A DNA stretch of 64,000 bases from Pampus argenteus (GCA_036937835.1 CM072881.1:5549501-5613500), one strand, 5' to 3'; numbered from the stretch's first letter, positions 11,831-23,339 are shown. Made by a program: numbers and translations. The notes: generated by a model from the letters alone, not told the origin.

Positions 11831-13869
11831 CCATCTGTTTATACATTTTATGTTGTTTTGTTTTCACAAGATCTCAAGTTACTATGTTGAAATATCTAAT
11901 GTGGTTTCTCATAATAATATTTTATAGTTGTGTTGAGAAAACAGCTTTTGATATTTGTTTTTGTTTGCTATGCTGGAGTAGAAGTTATTGCTAATTATTA
12001 CAAATGATTGTATCCATCTAATTTCTCTTTAGAGGTTACCATATTACAATGTAGCAAATCAAAAATGCTGGTCTCCAGCTCAGAGAAATCTAGGCCCTCC
12101 TCGATTGCTCATGAATTTTAAATGTATGCAGCTGTAAGATACTAAATCCCATACACAGACCCGGTCATATCCTGAATCTAAACTGCTGCAAAGAGTTGTC
12201 AGACAACGTGGGAAGAGGAGAGAGAAAGAACAAGGCCATTTTTCACATCCACACTCTGACAGTGTTTGTGAAGCACTGAGAAAATGGCTGCAATGAATTT
12301 ATGCATGAGTTCTTGACATTTAACATGCACACACACAAACAAAAGTCAAACTGTACCAAAGTGTGAAATCACACCTAGGATATTAGTTTGAAAATGTCAC
12401 AGCTCTAGATATCATTCAGGTAGAGCAGTATTCATAATTATAGGAAATCTCACACTAAGGAATTTCTGAAGAATAGAATAAGAATTCTTCTGTCTGTGTG
12501 TGTGTGTGTCATCTGTGTCTAGACGTGCATATTACCATCCATCTCCTTATATACACAATGATTGTTTTTCTGTCCTTGCCTGGAGAATCCAAAGAGGACA
12601 GAGTATCTTCACAACAGCTGCGCGTGTGCTGATAAGACTTTAATAAGTCCGATTAAAGTAAAAGAGCTTCCGTAATTAAAGAGTTATGAACTCTCCATAA
12701 AACATGAGGCTCGTTTATGCAGATACCTGCTAAGAGGAACATCCTGAACAAGAAGAACTGGCCACCGCGTCCGCTCCGTTACTCTGAGTTAACCGATCAA
12801 TTAATTTGATCAGCATCAATGAATAACAAAATGCACAACTACCATACAAACACAAATGTATGATAAAGTTCCAGCTTTACCTCATTCAGGTATGTAGGCT
12901 ACCGTTCAGTCTAGAATGTATAAAGGCTGGTTAGAAGCAAGTCTGTCTGATCAGTGGGTGTTTTTTTTTAGCTTCTAGCAAAGGACCATATTTAAAACGC
13001 AGTATAATATCAAATATGCTGATTTTTAATGATATACGGCAGAAAAATGTATTAAAGTTTGCATTACATTTAGCCATAAATGCACTGCATAATGCATAAA
13101 AGCAAACTTTCGTCCTACACCTTGTAAAACATGGTGACAACACTGTAGGAATATATCTCACCACAGATCAGAGGGAAACATATTGCAGCATTCAAATCAT
13201 TTTTCATAAGTTTTTGAAAGAAAATGGCACGACTATGGCATACATTAATATATAAACTGTGGCACTGAGGTAATATAAGGTATAATATAATATAGTACTC
13301 TGTGTCTCTTTCCATCATGTGTGACACAGATATGCAGAGATACATATTCTTAATAAAATCAGGTTCAGTCAAATCACCACAAATGTATTCTTGGTATTAT
13401 CTAGTAAGTATTACTGGAGTAAAGGAGGACGGTTTTAAATGAATGGAAACCTGGAGGTGATGAGGTGCACATAGGGCAGCAGGTGCAGGGTCAGCGGGCT
13501 CTCTACTTTACAGAAAGTATAATATATTCTGTATTTTAGGGAAATCATGGAATTCCTACGACTATATTATGTTATTGTTGCATGCATCGTGCATTTATGC
13601 CACATTCTCCTCCTTTAATTAAAACCCTAAACTGACCTCTAGTAGGTCACGTGTTTTTTTTATCACGTGGTTTACACTGAGGCCTTGTGAGGTGAAGACC
13701 TTTCTAATGGGGCTGCAATAACAGAAAATGAGCTGTAAGATAACGTCAAGCCAGCGACGTTGACCAGTCGCTTTTACGCGCGGCTGGTGCGTCATTTGGA
13801 AAGGTCATCGCTTACCTATTGCGGTTCCAAAAAAAAACTTCCTCTTCTTTTCGCGCGTCCCTCTTACAA
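11831..13869. other. Downstream flank of uts2r, no gene recognised
   Basis: AT-rich sequence with no coding signal. Nearest to the receptor gene are two CACGTG E-boxes (13648-13653 and 13664-13669) and TTTAAT at 13614-13619, which on the minus strand reads as the poly(A) variant ATTAAA. The uts2r 3' untranslated region should occupy part of 13600-13869, but its end cannot be fixed. Confidence 0.5.
13648..13669. promoter_or_regulatory. Pair of CACGTG E-boxes
   Basis: Two identical CACGTG palindromes 16 bp apart (centre to centre), each preceded by T. They lie about 200 bp past the uts2r stop codon. Such sites bind bHLH factors such as USF, MYC/MAX and CLOCK. Function here is unproven. Confidence 0.35.
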
Positions 13870-14955
13870 TCACTTCAGTGTCCCCATGACCAGCGTCTCA
13901 GAGTTGAACTCAAACTGGTTGCTGGAGGACGCCGACTTCCCCCACGAATACAGGCTGGGCGGCCGCTGCTTGAACGACGACGTGTACCTGTAGAAGCTCC
14001 TGTGCCTGTTCTTCAGATACTCCCTGTAGTTCTTGGTGAGCAGCGTGTAGAGGAAAGGGTTAATGCAGCTGTTGCTGTAGGTGAGGCTCGCCACCAGGTA
14101 GTTGATGCAGGTGTGTGTCTGCGAGGCCAGGCTCAGGGGCTTGGTGTGGTACAGAGGCAGCAGCTGCCAGATCCAGAAGGGCAGGAAGCACGCCCAGAAC
14201 ACCAGCACGATGGTGAAAATCATGATCAGCACTTTCTGCTTCGGCGACCGCTTGCCGCCGTTGCTGATCACAGAGTTGCGTTGGGACTCTAAATAAGTGC
14301 GGGCCAACTTGACGTACAGGTATCCGATAATAAGCCCCGGTGCCATGATGCTGGTGCCAAACAGGACGGTCACGTACACTTTATAAGCCAGGGGCGCCCA
14401 GGTGGGTGCGCACATCCTCTTCACACCCCCATCCGGTGATTTCTTGGTAGTCTGGGCGACCATTATCATCATTGGCACGGTGAGGACCAGCGAAAGCATC
14501 CACACGCCCCACGCCAGAGCTTTGCGGTAACTCTTGGAGCGTCTCACCGTGTCTAAGGGCTTGGTCACGGCCAGGTAGCGCTCAGTGCACATGACGGTGA
14601 GGGTGAAGATGCTGGCGTGCATGGTGAGGAGGTCCAGGCTGAGGAGGATGCGGCAGCCCACATCCCCGAAGTACCAGTCCTTCAGGAAGTATGTGGACAC
14701 CACGAACGGGATGGTGGAGAGGTAGAGCAGGTCCGCCAGGGCCAGGTTGATGATGGAGATGTACATAGAAGTGGCAAAGCGGATCGAGTGACACATCACC
14801 ACCAGAGTGTACACGTTTCCCGACACTCCGATTATATAGACAACGGAGAGAAGCGTCCCGAAAGTAGAGGTGATGACGAGTTCGTGATCCACAGTCCCGG
14901 AGCCGGCACCGACCCGCGGCGGACTCGTGTTTAAATTGACGGACTTGTTATTCAT
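13870..14955 (-). CDS. uts2r: Urotensin II receptor, class A GPCR, intronless
   Basis: Complete 361-residue rhodopsin-family receptor for urotensin II and URP, normally coupling through Gq to calcium release at the plasma membrane. Two N-glycosylation sequons precede TM1 (Asn3, Asn9). Seen in order: TM1 with GN (46-47), TM2 LALAD with Asp75, Cys101 paired with Cys182 of extracellular loop 2, and Asp108 at the TM3 ligand position. The G-protein switch is ERY (125-127) instead of DRY. TM5 carries Pro206, TM6 carries CFLP (256-259) with Phe in the usual Trp toggle position, and TM7 has NPFLY (299-303). FGDVGCR, LTMHASIFTLTVM and FWACFLPFW are signatures I recall from human UTS2R. No upstream in-frame ATG is seen close to the chosen start. 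The frame is GC-rich against AT-rich flanks. Teleosts carry several uts2r paralogues; the ogfod3 neighbour favours the direct orthologue of the mammalian gene. Confidence 0.95.
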   Translation of the reverse strand: MNNKSVNLNTSPPRVGAGSGTVDHELVITSTFGTLLSVVYIIGVSGNVYTLVVMCHSIRFATSMYISIINLALADLLYLSTIPFVVSTYFLKDWYFGDVGCRILLSLDLLTMHASIFTLTVMCTERYLAVTKPLDTVRRSKSYRKALAWGVWMLSLVLTVPMMIMVAQTTKKSPDGGVKRMCAPTWAPLAYKVYVTVLFGTSIMAPGLIIGYLYVKLARTYLESQRNSVISNGGKRSPKQKVLIMIFTIVLVFWACFLPFWIWQLLPLYHTKPLSLASQTHTCINYLVASLTYSNSCINPFLYTLLTKNYREYLKNRHRSFYRYTSSFKQRPPSLYSWGKSASSSNQFEFNSETLVMGTLK

Positions 14956-15120
14956 CGCTGTGGTGTTTATTTTTTTTGGTTTAGTTTCTTGGACAGCGCG
15001 CAGGAGAAGTTTGGGAAGATGCGCACCGGCACAGGTCGCGTGTGTCTTCCTCCGCCTCTCAGCTCACCGCCGCTGCGCTCACCCGTCTGACGTCACCGCT
15101 GTAGCGCTCGCGCCGACGAC
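14956..15120 (-). promoter_or_regulatory. uts2r: CpG-rich 5' flank/promoter region of uts2r
   Basis: Immediately upstream of the uts2r ATG the sequence is markedly GC- and CpG-rich for this window (GCGCGC, GCGCTCGCGCCGACGACC) and then drops back to AT-rich at 15130. This is the expected place for the 5' untranslated region and a CpG-island promoter. No clear TATA box was found. Confidence 0.5.
15088..15095. promoter_or_regulatory. Full palindromic CRE, TGACGTCA
   Basis: Consensus cAMP-response element (CREB/ATF site) inside the CpG-rich flank, about 135 bp upstream of the uts2r start codon. The central CpG has survived, unlike most CpGs in the surrounding sequence. Function is inferred from position and motif only. 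Confidence 0.55.
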
Positions 15121-16419
15121 CTCGAATGGAAAACATGTATAAGATACATGTGTGTTACTGTAAACATCTTTCAAGTGACAACAGCTGGAAGATTCTAATG
15201 TTTCATTAAAAGTTTGGTTCAGGCACTGATGTTAACATGTTTCTTTTTAATACGCAGACATGCTGGATTAAAATTATAATAATCCTTTTTAATATTTAAT
15301 AATTCATAATTTATCACCAATGTGCAATGTACTTGCAGCATTATAATTATAATTCATTTTTTTCCCACCCACATGCATACAGGCGCTCCAATTAATGCCT
15401 ATTCTTCTCAACCTGCCTGCTCTTCAGCATCACGCATGGAGTCACGCAGGTTAATGCGGGAAATAACTATAGACTGAGTGGGGAATAAAATCTCACATTT
15501 TTTTTCTTCATATCTATTAAACGCTGCTGTCTGAACTTCAGGAAGTCAGTTGAATTAATCGTCTCTTCTCAGATCTGCTGGATTTTCAAGGGCAATACTC
15601 TCCTGTATATAAGACACACATCAGCTTTGTTACTTTTCAGACATGGACTTTTACTCTGCTCCTCCTAAACCAGTGAACATGTTCTGAGCCACTAATCATG
15701 AGCCAATAATCTTTTCCAGACAGGGCAGGTGTCCTCAGACTCATCCACCCAGCAGGTGAAGGACCACTATACAGTAACATCCACCCTCCACTGTGTACAT
15801 CCGTCACAGTTTCACTTTCAGCTCATGGGTGGAGCAGGAATTTACAGTCATGAGTTGGGTCATGCTGGACTGAAGAGCAGTGGGAAAGGTGAGGGTGGAA
15901 GAAAAGAGGGCAGTTACCAATATGACACCAAGTGGAGCGTGTTCCTGTGGTGTCTGCTGTAGCTGCAGCACAGTATTTCTCAGGCAAATTCATCTTACAG
16001 ACTATCTTAATCTAAAAACAGCAGATGAAAAAAAAGAATAAAATGTCAGAGTGGTCCCTCCTGAAGCGCTACAATCATGCTGTTGTCTGTCCTTCAAAGC
16101 TGATGACAGCGAGAGGTTTAAGCTACACACGAGTAGAGGCATTATGACAAACAGGATATGATGTGATTCTTAAAAGGCTGTTGTTAAACATGAGAAACTA
16201 TGCAGAAGGCAGAGGTCAGAAATACAGCGTGACTCCCCGTGGAGCTTCCCTGCTGCAGAATAAAATGTGTTTACATGCAAGGTTCCTTATTGAAATGATT
16301 CGTCTATGCTCTTTGGTTCAGTCCCGCCAAACTTGTTTCTATCCAAAGGCAGGAAGAAAAACAAAACAAAAAAACCAAATCATGTAATGTAATGATGTAA
16401 AGATGGACTCTATAGTTGT

Positions 16420-16516
<97 letters not shown>

Positions 16517-19299
16517 GAAGTGACCTGTCTAATGTCATGGCCATGTATGGCGACAGAGTGGAACGTCGAAGTGACGATTAATAACTTCACTACAAACAGA
16601 TTGAGCTGGGAGTAAACAAGAAAAGAAAAGTGCTGAGTTAAAATTCACTTGTCGTGGCCTGTTTGATAAAAAAAAAGAGTAATAACACATAATCAAAATC
16701 TAATGACACACAACTAAAATCAATAATAAAGCAGTCTGGCGTATGCAGCCAGCAGGACTTTCTAAGTGCAGTATTGTGTTGCCGTCATTTGTACTGTGAT
16801 TTCTTATACAGGCTGATCCAGTGATGGCTCCACCTCGCTACATAGTTCCTCTATTATGATCCTCTCCAATGATTTCATTGAAGGGTGGATATTAAAGGCC
16901 ACTTGCCTGTTATTATTTTCCTGGGGAACAAAACTTTTTGGGGAACTTGTATTACAATGGATTTGTTCCTGTGTGTGTGTGTGTATCTATAGAGAACTGA
17001 TGCCACGCTCTTAAAAGAAAAGCAGACATGTCGTCTGGCCCATTGCTTTATTATAGTATGTCTAGTTTTAAAAACCTTGGTAACAGTACATGGATCTGCT
17101 AACAGTCTGTCATCACTAACATTACACGTCACTTTATCTAAAACTTCACAGCATTCCTCAAAACAGTTATATTAAATTATTCAGTTCACTTGGCCTTGCT
17201 GTTTCATTGTAGGCTTCATTTTGGAATCCATATTTGTCATTTGTCAAGCTGAGTCTCACACTTTCACTTTCATTATGTCAGATCTGAACACATTTTCTTC
17301 TGCTTTTTCCCCTATACGCTGTATCCATGCTGCCCCCAATTGCTGAACGAGGTTCCTTTTATGCTTTGCAGGACAGATAAGTTTATATAGTTCCGTTTTA
17401 GTTTTAAAAATACTAACTTATTTAACTTATTTCCCACATGTAGTGCCACTTAAACTGCCGTGGGCTGTGTTATACTGCTGATGAGCTCATTTCATGATAA
17501 AAGCAAGCTGCAGACCCTCCAGTGCAGGAAGCAGGCAGAACTAATATACTCTGGATCCCACGGCCCCTCACAAATATGTATGTAAAGTACAATATTTTAC
17601 ACGGTATGTCAAATGTAGCCAAAGCAGGGAAAGGAAAAGTGAATTTATTTTCCCATCTAGAGGACCAGATATAGAGGGGACCGGATGCACATTAAGTAGG
17701 ATTTGAATGGAATGAGGCACACAAATCATGGTGAATCCGGGTGACAGGTCAATATGGAAAAAAAAAGACTTGAAAAAAAGATATGAGAGAAAAGAAAAAA
17801 GATGCATTAAAGGCCAGACTACATTTAGAGACACTTCCCAGGACAATGCGTATAAATCAAAGTTGTGTTACTACGGTTTCAGTCACTGTATTGTAATAAG
17901 TGTGCTGGTGAAACGAAGACTTAGCTAAAGTAGCTAACGTTAGCCCAGGTGTGCGCCCAGTAAGCTAGCGTTAGCTTTAGTCCCAGGTAGCAGTATTCCT
18001 CTTCACTTCACCAAACCTTTTTTTTTTTTTTTTATTTCCCGGTCTGTATTATTCCAGTCACAACGGCCGACTCAAACATCAACTGACATACGCTCCTTTT
18101 TTGAAAACTGGCGAGTGGAAACAACATCTGTAGTCGGAGCATGGAAGACGCGCTCTGTGCTCGGCGGCGACTGACATGAAAAGTGTGTGATACATTATTT
18201 ACAAGGTGCTTGATATCCAGATTGTGGGATAACACTGGAGTATAGATGTGGGTCAAAGGTCAAACTTTTGTGTCGGGGATTGCTTGTGATTGTTTGTGAT
18301 TGTTGTTGTCTGTACGCTGTATGGTGCTGCGAGGTCCTGCCGCCTTCAACATGAAGTGATCCGTAGCCCTCTATGTTACACTAACCTTCTTGCCTCGGTT
18401 TGCATGTGAGTACTTAATCAAGCCTTGGCACCGCATTATGAGCACAACTGGTTACCATAGTGATATTCAGACTATTTTTGGATTATTAGGTACACAGGAA
18501 TGCATGTAAACAGATTATCCCCCCCCACCAAAAATAAAACCCTCATCTGATGATTATAAGGCAGAAACTTGGCTTGTCAGATAGTGACGAATGAGCGATG
18601 CGGAAGCGGGTGTTGGTAGTTGAGTTCGGCAGGTCCAGGTTTACATCTTGATGTTGTCAACTCTTCTTTAGCTGCAGTTACACATAAATGCTTGTGTCTC
18701 GCAGCCGCTGGGAAACTCAGCCATTCTACTTCTTGAACTATTTCAAATCGACCCGTCCTTTGGAGACAGTTTTTAAAAAAAAAAGTATTTACTCAAAAAC
18801 AACGAAGTAAATCACAAGGTCTTGTTGCTTCCACCGTATCGTGACTCCAAAACTTAAAGTATACACAGTCCATTACCATAGTTACCACTATCCCATAATA
18901 GAATTTAGAGCAACATTTTTAACCTTCTATACCTTATATGTATTATAATAAAATGAACATCAATCATCTTTAACTGTTTTTAACTTAAATTACTATTGCT
19001 TAATAATATCTAATCTAATATCTAATAAGAATATTATTTATGCATCAGCATTGAAAAACTCTTTTTCTTTTTTTAAACTATAAATACTAGTTTGTACGCT
19101 CATTGTGCCACAGCTATCAATCAATCAGATGGCAAGATTTTAACTACTCGTTTTTTATACTCGTTTATAAAGTACAGTATAGTTCCAACAGCAACAACCG
19201 TTGCATAAATATTTCAGCCGTCTCAACTTGGAAAAATGACAAAAAAAAAAAAAAAAAAGAGAAAGTCACTGGTTCAGAAAATAATTCCACAGTTTGTCA
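15121..19299. other. Intergenic, no gene recognised
   Basis: No conserved frame or RNA gene seen. It contains the long CT tract at 16421-16513, GCTAACGTTAGC-type fish repeat fragments near 17930-17990, and a T15 run near 18019-18033. Open frames here are short and have no domain signature. Confidence 0.5.
16421..16513. repeat. (CT)n polypyrimidine tract, ~93 bp
   Basis: Nearly pure CT dinucleotide array with a single TT interruption near 16447-16448. Mirror-symmetric polypurine/polypyrimidine sequence of this length can form triplex (H-) DNA. Overlapping frames of poly-Leu-Ser or poly-Arg-Glu are artefacts. Confidence 0.98.
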
Positions 19300-19680
19300 G
19301 AGGACTTGTGGGAGACTTTGAGACAAAGTGCAAGAAAGTTTTGTGATGAGAACAAAGTAATCATAGCTGACCATCTCCCAGCACAGAGTCTGCTGGTGGC
19401 AGCATCATACTGCGGGGACGTTTGGCTGCAGCAGCCACTGGAAAGCCTGTGAAGTTAGAGGGTATTATGAATGATAATACAGAGAAATCCTTGAGGAAAA
19501 CCAGCGGCTCTCTGTTGGGGTTGAGTGTGACAATAAAACCCTGAACATAAAGACAAAGCTAGACACGAATGACTTAAAAAAAAAAATCTATTCAATATAT
19601 ATAAAATGTACTATAAAGATTTAATGTGCTGGAAGTTTGAGTCCAGACCTCAGTGGATTTCATAATTTGTGGTTGGACTT
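19300..19680 (+). pseudogene. Tc1-like transposase relic
   Basis: GGTGGCAGCATCATACTGCGGGGACG near 19395-19420 corresponds to the GGGSIMxWG motif around the second catalytic Asp region of Tc1 transposases. It is followed by ATGKPVKLEGIM, and further on (about 19637-19660) SPDLSGFHNLW, equivalent to the SPDLNPIEHLW motif before the last catalytic residue. The DNA between these blocks is rearranged and contains stops and an A-run, so part of the DDE domain has gone. Neither terminal inverted repeat was identified. Non-functional. Confidence 0.75.
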
Positions 19681-19959
19681 TTTCACCTCTTAACACTGAT
19701 CACTGATCCGCCTGTGGCAGACGTAGCACTACATAGACAAGGTATACAAGGTGGTACTTTGAAAAGTTGCATGAAGCCTGTAGTATATGAATAGATAGAT
19801 GAGAGTCTAATCTTTTTTTTTTATTATTTCACCGTGGGGGAAGCAGATTCAAAGCTGTAGCTGCTGATAAAGGTAACTTCCCTTGAATATAAACTTGGCA
19901 TCTGTGGATACTTCAATGTCCTTGCGTTCATTTTGACACTGTTGCTCTATTTTACCGCA

Positions 19960-20275
19960 GGCTCAAAGCCCACGCTGGTGCAAATGCGGTCTTAATGCAA
20001 TTTTCCTGAGGCGCAGGTCTACTTTTTGTGTGTCTGTTTGGTGATTTCCTGGTACCAATAGAGCGCACTTGCACTGATGTGGGAGGAGAGGTGCAGCTGA
20101 GGCTGTGTTTATGCAGATTAGGTGACGCGGTGCAATTGTGGTGCTCATTTTGGCATGAAATTGCATTCCTGTTTGGACCACCTCTTACCACACACGTAGA
20201 CGCGGGGCAATTTTTGTGGCTTCTGTCGCCAGAGGTGCACGCACACAGACATCTGCAAAAATAACAAAACACCTT
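19960..20275. repeat. Candidate uncharacterised repeat block
   Basis: A CpG-containing segment unlike its neighbours, with recurrent GCAATT/GCAAAT words (TGCAATTTTCCTGAGGCGC, GTGCAATTGTGG, GGGGCAATTTTTGTGG) and a bounded open frame on both strands. Texture suggests an old dispersed element with decaying CpGs, but I cannot name a family and no terminal repeats were found. Confidence 0.3.
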
Positions 20276-22374
20276 TTCATTTGTGTTATTTTTTAAGGAA
20301 GATTCATAATCCAGAGTTGAGAAATATGCTCTGGTGGATGCAACGGGTTTCCCACAACAACTCGTAGAAAGTCAGATCTATTCAGCTGTAGTCATCACAC
20401 AGCAGCAAGAAGGAGTGTGTGTTTCATCTACAGTCTCTCATTTGAGGGACTGTGCATCAGTTCATGTGCAAATGGCACAGCGCAGGAAACCTCATCAATT
20501 AGTTAAATCTTCCGAGGTGCCAACAGGAAATTAATGTTCTGCATTTTCTGAATTTTTAAATGGAAATCTGTTACTCCCAGATCTTCAAGTTGAACAATAA
20601 AGTAATTTGGAGTAACGCGGCTGCCCTCAGGATGCATCCTGAGCTCCATTAAATCTGTAAAAGTCCAAAATCAGTTGAGAAAATCAGAATATTTTTGCTG
20701 CTCTCCTCCACCTTACAGTCTGAATACTGAACACTTTTACTTGATCTGATGCAGCAGGCAGGATGTAAACAGCTCAACAGTCCCCCATCTGAAAGCAAAC
20801 TCACCCGACAGCGTTATTTCTGCTCCGTTTCTGTCCTCGTGCTGCTTTTCAAAAAGTATGAAGATAATACATCCGTGATAAACGATATGTGACTCAAGAG
20901 ATGAACCCTTTGCAACATTTAGTAACCCGGATAAAGCTCACAGCATCTGTTAAAGCCCAGTGACATTGATTCTACGGGCAGATGACGTCCCTCTAATGCT
21001 GCTCAACAAAACATGCATAGATGTGTTGCACAGTGACACCTGATGGGTGTCTGCATCATTCAGACTGAGTGACAGGTTCACTGACACTCTCAGTCAAACT
21101 AAGCTTCAAGCAAAACAAAACAGATCGCTGGTATTCATGACTTATCCAACTCCAAAAAAAACCCCCAAATGTTTTATAATGGGAAGCCTGAAGATGGCTG
21201 ATAATGCCCTTTGCTTCAATTTGAAAAGACTTTCAGTTCAAACATTATTATGTATTTTTCTTCTTTTGGAACTTTGGAGCTTTCTAAGCTGTTTCTGGGT
21301 TTCTGCTTGAAGGCTCCAGCGCTGCACCAGTATTGATTTTATGGCAGGGATGTGTTTACCAGTCGGGGTGGGGGTGGGGGTGGGGGGGGAAGGCTAAAGA
21401 GCGGACTAGCAGTGTTGAGTCTGAACCGTCACTCACATTTTATGTTAATTATTCACATTAATAAGATATTAATCAATCCCATCAGATAGAAATGCATCAT
21501 TCTATAGACTTTTCTGCAACTTTTGGCCATGAGCAGTCACACAGAACGGATTTATCGACTATTTATGGTCCACATATTACAACCAGACCTTGCCTGAGAG
21601 AATGAGAAAAGGTTGTATATGAACATCACTTCTCAGTAGGGACAATAGTGTAGTATATAAGCACATCATCAGTGTGGTAAGGAAACCCATGATTGATGAA
21701 TCAATAGTCGGGAACATACGTTTGAAACATGGGCTGGTATTGGTATTTTCCACGCAGGCTCTTTTCAATCAAGCAAACAGGGAAGAGCAACACAAATGTC
21801 TCTATTTCCTATCAGTTTAATCCATTGGCTGAAAGTGACTGGGACACAAAAATAGAAATCGCAGCATTTGAGGGCGCAGCGTATCTCATCCGTGCAGAAC
21901 TCCACGGTGCATTCGATGTTTTCATCACCTCACAGTGCCAGACTACATGCAGCAAGCTGAGTCCTCACTGTGGGATTTAAATCTGGAGAATCAGCCCGTA
22001 CAACCCTGCGCGACTCACGACCACACGATGCCAGGACGTAATGACAGAATTGAAATATATAGGCTCGTGTTATCAGGCTTTAACAGCAGAATTATGTCTT
22101 TAATGGGACACCGTGAATTAGACAGTGGATGGATGAGGAGATAAATAGGTAATATTAGAGCTAATCTGTCTCATTGATGCTGCAGTGTCCAGTAAATATA
22201 AGTCAAGCAAAACACATACAGATCTTTCCACGTCTGCTGCACATCATAAATCCATAAATCCAGGCTCAACACTTTTCAGTTCATCCTGGATATCCAGAGG
22301 TTTGACCTTTGCAACTCTGTCAGGACAGCAGAGACATCCACCGGTTATCTTCCATCATAGCCTGGAAGATCAAC
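20276..22374. other. Intergenic, no gene recognised
   Basis: No exon-like frame. The only structured element is the G-rich tract at 21365-21389. Short frames at 21.7-22.1 kb show no family motif. Confidence 0.5.
21365..21389 (+). repeat. G-quadruplex-forming G-rich tract
   Basis: Four G-runs of 4-8 separated by single T residues. This is a canonical intramolecular G-quadruplex pattern with minimal loops, predicted to be very stable. Confidence 0.85.
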
Positions 22375-23176
22375 TACCGTATTTTCCGGACTATAAGCCG
22401 CTACTTTTTTTCCCCCATACTTTGAACCATGCGGCTTATACAGTGGTGCGGCTTTTCTATTCTCTCTTACAATAATTTTTCTTCAGGCCGCAGTCATTGA
22501 TGTAACTGTTCCGTCACAGGTATATACGTAATATTATTACACCCTCACCCCTTCAAAATGAAAAAAAACCAACAAAGAAATTCCCATGATGCAGCTTTTA
22601 GGTTGAATGCCATCGATCTGGTTATCCGAGAAGGAAACAGAGCGGCTGCACGTAAGCTTGCCGTTAATGAATCTATGATGAGACGGTATGTGATGAAGAT
22701 TATCTGACGCTGTTCAACTCCGACACTGAAGAGGACGACTTCAGTGGCTTCAGTGCATGAGAATGAAGCCACTTTAATAGTTGCACAATTGCGCTTTAAC
22801 AGTGTGCAGGAGGAAAAGGTGAAAGTGATTTGGTGTTTAATAGTTTCAGTATTTTAAAAAATAAAGTAACTTAGTTTTAGTGCACAGGAGGAAGATGAAT
22901 AAAACCATCAATGACTTTTCTGTTTTGTTTGTCAGCACTTTTATTGCCGCGTTTGATGCTGCGTATATTGCGGCACTGATCATAAACAATCAGTTCAGGT
23001 ATATGAATAAACACTTATGGTACAAAATCTTTCTGTCTAAATAACTTATTTCTCAGCCTGGATATCGGCGTCTTATAGTCCGGTGCGCTTTATATGTGAC
23101 TAAATATATATTTCATTCAAATTTTAGTGGATGCGGCTTATATTTAGGTGCGCTCTATAGTCCGGAAAATACAGTA
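22375..23176 (+). mobile_element. Pogo-like DNA transposon, internally deleted, both ends present
   Basis: The left end reads TA-CCGTATTTTCCGGACTATA and the right end, reverse-complemented, reads TA-CTGTATTTTCCGGACTATA. That gives near-identical terminal inverted repeats flanked by the TA target duplication typical of the Tc1/mariner-pogo superfamily. Sub-terminal GCGGCTTATA/TATAGTCCGG words recur in both orientations. Inside, an ATG frame at 22558-22707 encodes 49 residues with LNAIDLVIREGNRAAARKLA, the N-terminal helix-turn-helix of pogo-type transposases. In another frame, directly after it, LFNSDTEEDDFSGFSA resembles a transposase C-terminus. The DDE catalytic core between them is missing, so this is a non-autonomous deletion derivative. 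Confidence 0.85.
22558..22707 (+). pseudogene. Pogo-type transposase N-terminal fragment
   Basis: A 49-codon frame inside the pogo-like element carrying only the DNA-binding helix-turn-helix (about residues 13-45). It stops where the internal deletion joins it, out of frame, to the acidic C-terminal segment. No catalytic residues are present. A DNA-binding peptide could in principle be made, but nothing shows expression. Confidence 0.7.
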
Positions 23177-23339
23177 TTACTCACTTTTCTCATTCACTGT
23201 GGAAAATTTCCACTTCACACATTTCAATAGTTTATTTTCTGTCTTTCTGCCTATAAAAAAAAATATTTAGCTACTTTTAACAGATTTTGTAATGTTTGAG
23301 CATCTTACATCATTATCCATCCATTATGATTCGGGGTGG

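Noticed and set aside
13819..14292. 157-codon open frame on the plus strand
   Set aside because: It lies wholly antisense to the uts2r coding sequence and is a by-product of its GC-rich codon bias; no domain motif is seen. The same applies to the frames at 14617-14934 (+) and 14582-14794 (-).
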